Shown here: in pieces, positions 52,871-60,206 of the stretch | Position numbering within the stretch: the stretch's first letter is position 1 | Layout of the letters: every line of letters begins with the position of its first letter | Assembly (NCBI RefSeq): GCF_001494595.1 | Contig: NZ_LN929908.1 | Coordinates: 922,529 to 986,528, forward strand | Length of the DNA: 64,000 bases | Direction: 5' to 3' | Origin: Mycobacterium sp. M26 | GTDB lineage: Bacteria > Actinomycetota > Actinomycetes > Mycobacteriales > Mycobacteriaceae | Translations under genes and position numbers: made by a program | The notes under the pieces: generated by a model | What the model was told of the DNA's origin: nothing | Seen by the model: only the letters and a program-made list of their open reading frames with translations | The model's database searches: none

Positions 52871-54355
52871 CTACTTCTTCGCCCAGGCGTAGTCGTCGGC
52901 GTCGCGGCCCTGTTCATCAGGCGACAGGCCGAAGTACTCCAGCACGGTGCCCAGATCGGGAGGGCTGATCTCCCCGGAGAGCACCCGGTCGATCAGCGAC
53001 TGGTGGCCGGCGAACCGCTCCGGACGCTGGGTGAAGATCCAGCGGCACGGTTCCGAGCAGAACAGGTACTTCCGCCCGTCGTGCACGTGGGTCAGCGGCG
53101 CGGGATCGGTGTGGGCGCCCACGAGCACCCCCGCAGACCGCACGATCGGGAGCTGGCACAGGTTGCAGGTTATGGGCAGCGTCTCGGGCAGGGTGGCGGC
53201 GATGTCGCCGGCGCGCACGTTCTCGGTGATGACGTCCCAATGCTTACCGAAGGTGCGGTTCCAGCCCGGGTACTTCTCCTCGAGCCACAGTCGTTCCTCG
53301 GCCGACACCCCGGCGTCGGGGTTCCACCACACCGTCGGGCGGTAGTTCCACACCCCGAGGTGGATGGCGTGGTGATACCAGGTCAGCTCGTCGATGAATT
53401 CCTGCCAGTACCAGGGGTATTCGAGGCCGAAATCGCGGAACTGGTCGGCGAACTGCTTGACCACCCAGTCCTCGATGAACTCCTTGAAGCTCATCCGCCG
53501 GCTCTCCAGCGGGGTGTAGTAGTCCATCGACAACCCGGTGAGCAGCGCGAAGATTCGCCACGACCGCCAGAACATGTGGTCGATCAGGAACTGGCCCCAC
53601 TCCTTCTCGCCGTTGTCGATGAGCACCTTGATCGTCGGCTCGCCCTGTTGGGCGTGGCGGGCCTCGTCGGTCTGGATCGAGGAGATCAGCGCGCCGAACT
53701 CCAAATCGCCCACGTCGATCGCGTCGGCGGCCATCCCGAGGAACTGCAGATTGGTGAACCCGGTCTCCAGGGTGAACGTCAGCTGCAGCGCGATCGAGGT
53801 GGCGTCGTTGGCCACGAACATGTCGTCGAACAGGTAGCGCACCGCCAGCACGATCCAGTCGTTGGTGTGGAACGCCTTGAGTGCCCAGTCTCCGCGCGGT
53901 TCCTTGTCGAGCAGGCCGTAGGGGAAGAAGGCCTGGATCTGGCCGTGCCGGATCTCGTCGAGGGTGCCGAACGTCGCGGTGTTGCGCCACGCCGCGGCGC
54001 GGCCGAACCGGCCCATCCGCGCCTCGCCGATGGAGGCCAGGTACTCGGGCATGGTGATCGCCCCGTAGTGGGCGACGATCACCGATTTCCAGCCGGGGTC
54101 GAGTGCGTCGAACAGCTTGGAGCGTCCGATCGCGTTCTTCAGGGAGTAGGTGGTGGTGTCCTTGGTGACCTGGTTATGGACGTATTCGCGGTAGCCGATC
54201 TTGTAGGGCTCGTCCCACTTCAGCCAGCCCTCCGCGGACACGCGATGCGAGCCGGAGAGTGCCTCGGGGAACGCTTCCTCCTCGGTGACGTAGCGGAACG
54301 TCCAGTTGGTGTCGCGAGCCAGGTCGTACCAGTCGCTGCGGGAAAGTTTGGGCAT
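52871..54355 (-). CDS. multicomponent monooxygenase hydroxylase alpha subunit (TmoA-like)
   Basis: 494 residues. The diiron ligands fall at the same numbers as in toluene 4-monooxygenase: Glu104, Glu134, His137, Glu197, Glu231 and His234 (LDEIRH and DEARH). Thr201, Gln228, Ile100, Ala107 and Phe205 are also kept. Position 103, which is Gly in toluene 4-monooxygenase and affects regiospecificity, is Pro here. The C-terminal YHS-type region (LCQLP ... LFCSEPCRWIF) is intact. It inserts one oxygen atom into an aromatic or alkene. It leads the five-gene operon, diverging from canB. Not in M. tuberculosis. Confidence 0.93.
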   Translation of the reverse strand: MPKLSRSDWYDLARDTNWTFRYVTEEEAFPEALSGSHRVSAEGWLKWDEPYKIGYREYVHNQVTKDTTTYSLKNAIGRSKLFDALDPGWKSVIVAHYGAITMPEYLASIGEARMGRFGRAAAWRNTATFGTLDEIRHGQIQAFFPYGLLDKEPRGDWALKAFHTNDWIVLAVRYLFDDMFVANDATSIALQLTFTLETGFTNLQFLGMAADAIDVGDLEFGALISSIQTDEARHAQQGEPTIKVLIDNGEKEWGQFLIDHMFWRSWRIFALLTGLSMDYYTPLESRRMSFKEFIEDWVVKQFADQFRDFGLEYPWYWQEFIDELTWYHHAIHLGVWNYRPTVWWNPDAGVSAEERLWLEEKYPGWNRTFGKHWDVITENVRAGDIAATLPETLPITCNLCQLPIVRSAGVLVGAHTDPAPLTHVHDGRKYLFCSEPCRWIFTQRPERFAGHQSLIDRVLSGEISPPDLGTVLEYFGLSPDEQGRDADDYAWAKK

Positions 54356-54489
54356 GGGACGTAGGCTGCGCCAGATGCCGAGGAATCCTAACTATTGAAA
54401 TCGGGATGATTCTCACTGGTGATCTGGGCCGGTGTGCGGCCTTACGATCCACCCGGAATGTTGTGTGTCAGCCGAATCAGGAGGAACCA

Positions 54490-54981
54490 GTGACCGTCAC
54501 CGACGACTACCTGGCCAACAACGTCGAGTATGCCAAGACCTTTTCCGGCCCGCTGCCGCTGCCGCCGAGCAAGCATGTTGCCGTGGTTGCGTGCATGGAC
54601 GCGCGGCTCGATGTCTACCGCATCCTGGGGCTCAAAGATGGTGAGGCGCATGTGATCCGCAATGCCGGCGGGGTGGTCACCGATGACGAGATCCGCTCGC
54701 TGGCCATCAGCCAGCGGCTGCTGGGCACCAAGGAGATCATCCTCATCCACCACACCGACTGCGGCATGCTGACCTTTACCGACGACGCGTTCAAGCGCGA
54801 TCTGCAGGACGAGACGGGCATCAAGCCGGAGTGGGCGGCCGAGGCGTTTCCTGACGTGGAAGAGGACGTCCGCCAGTCGCTGCGCCGCATCGAGCTCAGC
54901 CCGTTCGTCACCAAGCACGAATCGCTGCGCGGGTTCGTCTTCGACGTGGCGACCGGCAAGCTCAACGAGGTCGTTCTCTGA
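54490..54981 (+). CDS. canB: beta-carbonic anhydrase (Rv1284-like)
   Basis: 163 residues from a GTG with a strong ribosome-binding site (GGAGGA, 4 nt spacing); Rv1284 is also 163. Zinc ligands are Cys35 (VACMDARLD), His88 and Cys91 (HHTDCGM), with Asp37-Arg39 as the catalytic dyad. It interconverts CO2 and bicarbonate. Sequence agrees closely with Rv1284 as I remember it. TACGAT (54443-54448) might be the -10, but no good -35 is seen. The 134-bp gap to the diverging monooxygenase gene has no other recognisable site. Confidence 0.95.
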   Translation: MTVTDDYLANNVEYAKTFSGPLPLPPSKHVAVVACMDARLDVYRILGLKDGEAHVIRNAGGVVTDDEIRSLAISQRLLGTKEIILIHHTDCGMLTFTDDAFKRDLQDETGIKPEWAAEAFPDVEEDVRQSLRRIELSPFVTKHESLRGFVFDVATGKLNEVVL

Positions 54982-55580
54982 GGCACGGCGAAGAACGTCA
55001 CCGGAGCCTCGACTCGAAAATCGTCGGGGCGCTGGACCGCATCGGGGACGCACTGCACGTGCTGGCCCGGCGCGCGGCCGAGGCCCACGACCTGTCGAGC
55101 ACCCAGCTTCGGGTGCTCAGCTGGTTGTACGTCGGCCCGCCGCCGGCCGCACGCAGCACCACACTGGCGCGCGAACTCAACGTCTCCGATCCCACGGTCA
55201 GCGATGCCATCGGCACACTGACCCGCAAGGGGCTGATCACTCGCCGTCGCGATCCTTCGGACCGGCGCAGTCACGAACTGATCCTGACTGCGGCCGGCCG
55301 CAAGGTCGCCGCCTCGGTGCACCGCTGGACCGCCCCGGCCGAGATCGCCACGTCCAAGCTGGACCGCGCTGAGAGTGAGCAGCTGCTTGACAGCCTGATC
55401 GTGGTGCTCGGGCAGTTGCACGACGCAGGCCTGCTGCCGGTGAGCCGGGCCTGCAGCACGTGCACCCATCTCGGGGTGGAGCAGGGGCGGCCGCGCAGCT
55501 ACCGCTGCCTGTTCTACGACACCCCGATGGCCGTCTCCGACCTCCGGGTGGACTGCGCCGACCACGTCGCCGTGGGCTGA
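54978..55580 (+). CDS. MarR family regulator with C-terminal Cys cluster
   Basis: 200 residues if translation begins at the CTG at 54978, which overlaps the canB stop (CTGA) and has GAGG 7 nt upstream. The first standard start is a GTG at 55059 (173 aa), but that would cut the first helix ([21 protein letters not shown]) of the MarR dimer domain, so I prefer the longer form. The winged helix is clear: [49 protein letters not shown]. The tail has four spaced cysteines (CSTC, YRC, VDC), a likely metal or redox centre. It lies between canB and cysD, where M. tuberculosis, as I recall it, has no gene. Confidence 0.75.
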   Translation: MRHGEERHRSLDSKIVGALDRIGDALHVLARRAAEAHDLSSTQLRVLSWLYVGPPPAARSTTLARELNVSDPTVSDAIGTLTRKGLITRRRDPSDRRSHELILTAAGRKVAASVHRWTAPAEIATSKLDRAESEQLLDSLIVVLGQLHDAGLLPVSRACSTCTHLGVEQGRPRSYRCLFYDTPMAVSDLRVDCADHVAVG

Positions 55581-55589
55581 TCGTCCATC

Positions 55590-55663
55590 GAGTCTGCGCA
55601 CAGCGCGCGAATCACGCCGATGTCGCGAGCTGTGCGCAGGCTCGGTGCGCTCTGCGCAGTCTC
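55590..55663. repeat. three copies of a CTGCGCA-type repeat, terminator-like hairpin
   Basis: GAGTCTGCGCACAGC (55590-55604) and GCTGTGCGCAGGCTC (55629-55643) are inverted copies with one mismatch, extended inside by CGCGA with TCGCG. A third, inverted and more diverged copy follows (about 55644-55667; 19 of 24 positions agree). It lies 10 bp past the MarR stop and about 20 bp before the cysD -35, so it probably isolates the cys operon from upstream transcription. Confidence 0.55.
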
Positions 55664-55681
55664 GACGCATGAACACAAACC

Positions 55682-55710
55682 TTGACTTCGTCCACCTTGC
55701 TCGCTAGATT
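55682..55710 (+). promoter_or_regulatory. sigma-A-type promoter of the cysD operon
   Basis: TTGACT (55682-55687), 17 nt, then TAGATT (55705-55710). This gives a leader of roughly 45 nt before the cysD ATG at 55762, which has GAGGA as ribosome-binding site. The leader is A+T-rich compared with its surroundings. No riboswitch fold was recognised. Confidence 0.6.
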
Positions 55711-55761
55711 CCCGACTAGCTTTGTAATTCTGGTCAAACCTACCAACTTTACGAGGAAACT

Positions 55762-56691
55762 ATGGCGAGTCCGGCTGTCGAACGCCCCCTTCCGGGGCAG
55801 TACGAGCTGAGCCACCTGCGGTCCCTGGAGGCCGAGGCGATCCACATCATCCGCGAGGTCGCGGCCGAGTTCGAGCGGCCGGTGCTGCTGTTCTCCGGCG
55901 GCAAGGACTCCATCGTGATGCTGCATCTGGCCAGCAAGGCGTTCGCGCCGGGTCGGCTGCCGTTCCCGGTGATGCACGTCGACACCGGCCACAACTTCGA
56001 CGAGGTGATCTCCACCCGCGACGAGCTGGTCGAGCGGTACGGCGTGCGCCTGGTGGTGGCCAGCGTGGAGGAGGACATCGAGGCCGGCCGGGTGGTCGAC
56101 AACGGACCCTCCCGCAACCCGCTGCAGACCGTGACGCTGCTGCGTGCCATCCGGGAGAACAAGTTCGACGCCGCGTTCGGCGGAGCCCGCCGTGACGAGG
56201 AGAAGGCCCGCGCGAAGGAGCGGGTGTTCAGCTTCCGCGACGAGTTCGGCCAGTGGGACCCGAAGGCCCAGCGGCCCGAACTGTGGAACCTCTACAACGG
56301 CCGGCACCGCAAGGGGGAGCACATCCGCGTCTTCCCGCTGTCGAACTGGACCGAGTACGACATCTGGGCCTACATCGGCGCCGAGGAGATCCCGCTCCCG
56401 GCCATCTACTACGCGCACACCCGCCCGGTGTTCCAGCGCGACGGCATGCTGTTGGCCGTCCACGAGTACATGCAGCCCAACGCTGACGAGCCGGTCTTCG
56501 AGACCTCGGTGCGATTCCGCACTGTCGGCGACGTGACGTGCACCGGCTGTGTGGAGTCGACGGCCGCGACCGTCGAGGACGTGATCGCCGAGACCGCCGT
56601 GTCGCGGCTGACCGAACGTGGCGCGACCCGCGCCGATGACCGTATCTCCGAGGCCGGTATGGAAGACCGCAAGCGAGAGGGCTACTTCTGA
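55762..56691 (+). CDS. cysD: sulfate adenylyltransferase subunit 2, CysD
   Basis: 309 residues. The PP-loop LLFSGGKDSIVMLHLA near residue 49 binds ATP, and FGGARRDEEKARAKERVFSFRDEFGQWDPK near 137-165 is characteristic of CysD. C-terminal TVGDVTCTGCVESTA and DRISEAGMEDRKREGYF are also conserved. With CysN it makes adenosine 5-prime phosphosulfate from sulfate and ATP. ATG preceded by GAGGA; its stop overlaps the cysNC start. Rv1285 is the ortholog by order. Confidence 0.97.
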   Translation: MASPAVERPLPGQYELSHLRSLEAEAIHIIREVAAEFERPVLLFSGGKDSIVMLHLASKAFAPGRLPFPVMHVDTGHNFDEVISTRDELVERYGVRLVVASVEEDIEAGRVVDNGPSRNPLQTVTLLRAIRENKFDAAFGGARRDEEKARAKERVFSFRDEFGQWDPKAQRPELWNLYNGRHRKGEHIRVFPLSNWTEYDIWAYIGAEEIPLPAIYYAHTRPVFQRDGMLLAVHEYMQPNADEPVFETSVRFRTVGDVTCTGCVESTAATVEDVIAETAVSRLTERGATRADDRISEAGMEDRKREGYF

Positions 56692-58541
56692 TGGCAACGC
56701 TTTTGAGGATCGCCACCGCCGGTTCGGTCGACGACGGCAAGTCCACCCTGATCGGCCGGCTGCTCTATGACTCGAAAGCGGTCATGGAGGATCAGTTGGC
56801 CGCCGTCGAGCGCACCTCGCGGGAACGCGGTAACGACTACACCGACCTCGCCCTCGTGACCGACGGCCTGCGCTCCGAGCGCGAGCAGGGCATCACCATC
56901 GACGTCGCCTACCGCTACTTCGCCACGCCCAAGCGGAAATTCATCATCGCCGACACCCCGGGCCACATCCAGTACACCCGCAACATGGTCACCGGCACGT
57001 CGACCGCCCAGCTGGTGATCGTGCTCGTCGACGCCCGCCACGGTCTGCTCGAGCAGTCCCGCAGGCATGCCTTCCTGGCCTCGCTGCTCGGTGTGCAGCA
57101 CGTGGTGCTCGCCGTCAACAAGATGGACCTGATCGATTGGGACCGTGAGCGTTTCGAGTGGATCCGCGACGAGTTCCACGCCTTTGCCGCCCGGCTGGAC
57201 ATCCAGGATGTCACCACCATCCCGATGTCCGCACTCAACGGCGACAACGTGGTCACCAAGTCCGACAAGGCGCCGTGGTACGACGGGCCGCCGCTGCTCA
57301 GCCACCTCGAGGACGTCTACATCGCCGGTGACCGCAACCTGGTCGACGTCCGCTTCCCGGTGCAGTACGTGATCCGTCCGCAGACCGTCGAACATGCCGA
57401 CCACCGCAGCTACGCGGGCACGGTGGCCAGTGGTGTGCTGCGTCCGGGCGACGAGATCGTGGTGCTCCCGAGCGGAAAAACCAGCCGTATCACCACTATT
57501 GACGGACCCAGCGGACCCGTCGAGGAAGCCTTCCCCCCGATGGCGGTGTCGATCAGCCTGGCCGACGACATCGACATCTCCCGCGGTGACCTGCTGGCCC
57601 GGCCGCAGAACCAGCCGACCGCGACGAACGAGTTCGACGCGACGGTGTGCTGGATGGCCGATGATGCCGCCCTGGAACCGGGCCGCGACTACATCATCAA
57701 GCAGACCACCCGCACCACGCGCGCCCGGGTGGCCGGCCTGGACTACCGCCTCGACGTCAACACCCTGCACCGTGACAAGAGCGCAACGGCGTTGAAGCTC
57801 AACGAACTCGGCCGTGTCACGCTGCGCACCCAGGTGCCACTGCTGCTCGACGAGTACTCGCGCAACTCGGCAACCGGGTCCTTCATCCTGATCGACCCCG
57901 ACACCAATGTGACGGTGGCCGCGGGCATGGTCCGTGATACCGCGCCCGCCGCCACCCGCAGTGCCACGCCGAACACGGTGCGCCACCAGTCGCTGGTGAG
58001 CGCCGGTGACCGGCTGACCAAGGGTCGCACCCTGTGGTTCACCGGCCTGTCCGGCTCGGGCAAGTCGTCGGTTGCGGTGCTGGTGGAGCAGAAGCTGCTC
58101 GAACACGGTTGCCCCGCTTACATTCTCGACGGTGACAACCTGCGCCACGGACTCAATGCCGACCTTGGCTTCACCATGGCCGACCGGGCGGAGAACCTGC
58201 GCCGGCTCGCCCATATCGCCACCCTGATGGCCGACGCCGGCCTGACCGTGCTGGTGCCGGCGATCAGCCCGCTCGAGGAACACCGGGAACTGGCTCGCAC
58301 GGTGCATGCCGATCAGGGGGTGGAGTTCCTCGAGATCTTCGTTGACACCCCGCTGGAGGACTGCGAGAAGCGTGACCCGAAGGGCTTGTACGCCAAGGCG
58401 CGGGCCGGGGAGATCACCCACTTCACCGGTATCGACAGCCCGTATCAGCGGCCCAAGAACCCTGACCTGCGGCTGACGCCGGACCACAGCCCGGACGAGC
58501 TGGCCGACCAGGTAATCGAGCTGCTGGAAGCTCCGCGATGA
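56691..58541 (+). CDS. cysN: bifunctional sulfate adenylyltransferase subunit 1/APS kinase, CysNC
   Basis: 616 residues; Rv1286 has 614. GTPase domain: GSVDDGKST (11-19), EQGITIDVAYRYF (near 65), DTPGH (near 88), NKMD (near 143). Two beta-barrel domains follow. From about 440 comes APS kinase: P-loop GLSGSGKSS near 450, DGDNLRHGLNADLGF near 480 and the FVDTPLEDCEKRDPKGLY segment near 545. It drives sulfate adenylation by GTP hydrolysis and then phosphorylates APS to PAPS. The ATG overlaps the cysD stop by one base, and its stop overlaps the next start by 4 bp. Confidence 0.97.
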   Translation: MATLLRIATAGSVDDGKSTLIGRLLYDSKAVMEDQLAAVERTSRERGNDYTDLALVTDGLRSEREQGITIDVAYRYFATPKRKFIIADTPGHIQYTRNMVTGTSTAQLVIVLVDARHGLLEQSRRHAFLASLLGVQHVVLAVNKMDLIDWDRERFEWIRDEFHAFAARLDIQDVTTIPMSALNGDNVVTKSDKAPWYDGPPLLSHLEDVYIAGDRNLVDVRFPVQYVIRPQTVEHADHRSYAGTVASGVLRPGDEIVVLPSGKTSRITTIDGPSGPVEEAFPPMAVSISLADDIDISRGDLLARPQNQPTATNEFDATVCWMADDAALEPGRDYIIKQTTRTTRARVAGLDYRLDVNTLHRDKSATALKLNELGRVTLRTQVPLLLDEYSRNSATGSFILIDPDTNVTVAAGMVRDTAPAATRSATPNTVRHQSLVSAGDRLTKGRTLWFTGLSGSGKSSVAVLVEQKLLEHGCPAYILDGDNLRHGLNADLGFTMADRAENLRRLAHIATLMADAGLTVLVPAISPLEEHRELARTVHADQGVEFLEIFVDTPLEDCEKRDPKGLYAKARAGEITHFTGIDSPYQRPKNPDLRLTPDHSPDELADQVIELLEAPR

Positions 58542-59266
58542 CCGATCACGACCTGGCCGCCACGCTGGCCGCCGAGGCCGGCGAGTTGCTGCTCGGCGTC
58601 CGTGCCGAGCTGGCTGATGCCCCTGCCGCCGAACGAAAAGCAGCCGGCGACAAGCGCTCTCACGATTATCTGATGGAGGCGCTGGCCAAGGCGCGTCCCG
58701 GCGACGCGGTGCTCTCCGAGGAGGGTGCCGACAATCCGGTGCGGCTGAGCAGTCAGCGGGTGTGGATCGTCGACCCGCTCGACGGCACCCGGGAGTTCTC
58801 CGAACTGGACCGGGACGACTGGGCGGTGCACGTTGCGCTGTGGCAGGACGGTGAGCTGATCGCCGGTGCGGTGGCCCTGCCCGCCCAGGGCGTCACGCTG
58901 GCCACTCCGACCGTCGCCGCCCCGCCGGCCTGGCCGCAGGCCCCACGCGTGGTGGTCTCGCGAACCCGACCGCCCGCGGTCGCACTCGAAGTCCGCGACG
59001 CACTGGGCGGCACCCTGGTCGAAATGGGTTCGGCCGGAGCGAAGGTCGCCGCCGTCGTGCAGGGCCGCGCAGATGTCTACGTGCACGCCGGTGGACAGTA
59101 CGAGTGGGATTCGGCGGCACCGGTGGCGGTGGCGCGGGCCGCGGGGTTGCACACCTCGCGGATCGACGGGTCGCCACTGCTGTACAACCGGCCCGATCCG
59201 CTACTGCCCGACCTGGTGGTGTGCCGGCCCGAGTATGCCGAGGCGGTGCTGGCCGTCACGAAGTAG
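58538..59266 (+). CDS. CysQ-like 3'(2'),5'-bisphosphate nucleotidase (inositol monophosphatase superfamily)
   Basis: 242 residues. Li-sensitive phosphatase motifs: SEEGADNP near residue 66 (metal Glu), WIVDPLDGTREFSE near 82 (DPxDGT) and GGQYEWDSAAPVAVARAAG near 187 (WDxAAP). It should convert PAP left over from PAPS use to AMP, or dephosphorylate PAPS. Its start overlaps cysNC by 4 bp, which links it firmly to sulfate activation. In M. tuberculosis the known cysQ (Rv2131c) is elsewhere, so this is either a relocated copy or a paralog. Confidence 0.87.
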   Translation: MTDHDLAATLAAEAGELLLGVRAELADAPAAERKAAGDKRSHDYLMEALAKARPGDAVLSEEGADNPVRLSSQRVWIVDPLDGTREFSELDRDDWAVHVALWQDGELIAGAVALPAQGVTLATPTVAAPPAWPQAPRVVVSRTRPPAVALEVRDALGGTLVEMGSAGAKVAAVVQGRADVYVHAGGQYEWDSAAPVAVARAAGLHTSRIDGSPLLYNRPDPLLPDLVVCRPEYAEAVLAVTK

Positions 59267-59276
59267 CGTGACGACC

Positions 59277-59876
59277 ATGAGCGATCCCACCACCCTTCGT
59301 GCGCTGGCCGGCCTGCCCCTGGAGCCGGTCAGCCTGGCCGACTCGACGCTGATCCTGATCGACTGCCAGAACACCTATACCGAGGGTGTGATGGAACTCG
59401 AGGGGGTGCAGGCCGCACTCGACGAGACGGCGGCCTTGCTGGACCGGGCCCGCTCGGCGGGCATCCCGATCATCCATATCCAGCATGACGACGGACCCGG
59501 CTCGCTCTACGACATCACCGGGCACAGCGGTGCCATCGTGGACCGGGTCGCACCGCGGGAGGGTGAACCGGTGGTGGTGAAGAACTACCCCAACTCCTTC
59601 GTCGAGACGGACCTCGATGCCCGGCTCAAGGTGGTCGGTGCGGAAAACCTGGTGATCGCCGGGTTCATGACGCATATGTGCGTGAACTCGACCGCCAGGG
59701 GAGCGTTCAATCTCGGCTACGCCCCGACCGTGGTCGCCGCGGCGACCGCCACCCGCGCGCTGCCGGGTGTGACCGGTGAGCCGGTGCCGGCCCACAGTCT
59801 GCAGGTGACGAGCCTGGCGGCGCTGGCCGATCTGTTCGCCGTCGTGGTTGCGGACGCGAGCTCGATCCCCAGCTGA
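59277..59876 (+). CDS. isochorismatase-family cysteine hydrolase
   Basis: 199 residues from the ATG at 59277. The catalytic triad is Asp in LILIDCQNTY near residue 26, Lys in VVVKNYPNSF near residue 100 and Cys in GFMTHMCVNSTARGA near residue 136; all match nicotinamidase/isochorismatase-like hydrolases. Substrates in the family are amides or vinyl ethers. It begins 10 bp after the CysQ-like gene and probably ends the cys transcript. No link to sulfur metabolism can be read from the sequence itself. Confidence 0.85.
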   Translation: MSDPTTLRALAGLPLEPVSLADSTLILIDCQNTYTEGVMELEGVQAALDETAALLDRARSAGIPIIHIQHDDGPGSLYDITGHSGAIVDRVAPREGEPVVVKNYPNSFVETDLDARLKVVGAENLVIAGFMTHMCVNSTARGAFNLGYAPTVVAAATATRALPGVTGEPVPAHSLQVTSLAALADLFAVVVADASSIPS

Positions 59877-59918
59877 CGACGGCAGCTCAGACAAGGTGTG
59901 AGTCACCTGTGAGGCGGC

Positions 59919-59942
59919 CTCAGATTTCCCGAGAAACCTGAG
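59919..59942. terminator. palindrome downstream of the cys operon
   Basis: CTCAG-a-TTTC (59919-59928) mirrors GAAA-c-CTGAG (59933-59942) around CCGA, with one mismatch. It lies 43 bp after the last stop of the cys run and can act as its terminator. The rest of this 330-bp gene-free stretch (59877-60206) holds the three regulatory candidates listed next and an A+T-rich block (60060-60140). Confidence 0.45.
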
Positions 59943-59974
59943 AAAACCGACCTTCGGTCCGAACGGTTCAGGCT

Positions 59975-59988
59975 GGGACCTTGGTCCT
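59975..59988 (+). promoter_or_regulatory. GGGACC-TT-GGTCC palindrome (DosR-box-like)
   Basis: GGGACCTTGGTCCT is symmetric except for its outermost pair and resembles the core of the DosR box (GGGACTWWAGTCCC). The same core with TA in the centre occurs at 61416-61429, before the next paralogous gene. It is 218 bp upstream of the ATG at 60207. Confidence 0.4.
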
Positions 59989-60019
59989 TAAACATGGTGA
60001 CCGTGGGACAAGAGTTAGC

Positions 60020-60035
60020 TGTGATGCGCATCACC
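60020..60035 (+). promoter_or_regulatory. CRP-like site TGTGA-N6-TCACC
   Basis: TGTGATGCGCATCACC agrees with the cAMP receptor protein consensus TGTGA-N6-TCACA at nine of ten defined positions, and its inner 14 bases (60021-60034) are a perfect palindrome. It lies 171 bp upstream of the secreted-protein gene at 60207. Mycobacterial CRP (Rv3676 family) uses this consensus. Confidence 0.5.
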
Positions 60036-60146
60036 TTGCGATTTACCAGGGTGAATGTGGTTTTTTGCTTTACGTGTAGTTAACCGAAAATTGTGTCTAT
60101 GGGAAAATAAAAAGAATTTCCCTAAAAAACGTCAATATTGGGTTCC

Positions 60147-60164
60147 ACTTAGGTTCTTCTCAGG
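60147..60164 (+). promoter_or_regulatory. ACTTAGG-N4-TCTCAGG direct repeat, copy 1
   Basis: ACTTAGG (60147-60153) and TCTCAGG (60158-60164) form a direct repeat with 11-bp period, 42 bp before the ATG at 60207, followed by TAGCTT. Related pairs precede the next two genes (61488-61505 and 62815-62832). The layout is that of OmpR/PhoP-type response regulator sites. AACGTCAATA (60128-60137) is also repeated ahead of copy 2. Confidence 0.55.
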
Positions 60165-60206
60165 TAGCTTGTCCCTTGACAGTGCAGTCACCAACGGGAG
60201 GAAATC

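Noticed and set aside
54356..54489. Possible iron-box or sigma-54 promoter between the monooxygenase and canB
   Set aside because: TAGGAT and GATTTCAAT fragments are present, but no symmetric iron box and no -24/-12 pair could be seen.
59903..59912. TCAC-CT-GTGA as a second CRP half-site pair
   Set aside because: Orientation and spacing are wrong for CRP (TGTGA-N6-TCACA).
60176..60181. TTGACA shortly before the secreted gene at 60207 as a -35
   Set aside because: A -10 at the right spacing would overlap the ribosome-binding site and leave no room for a start point before the ATG.
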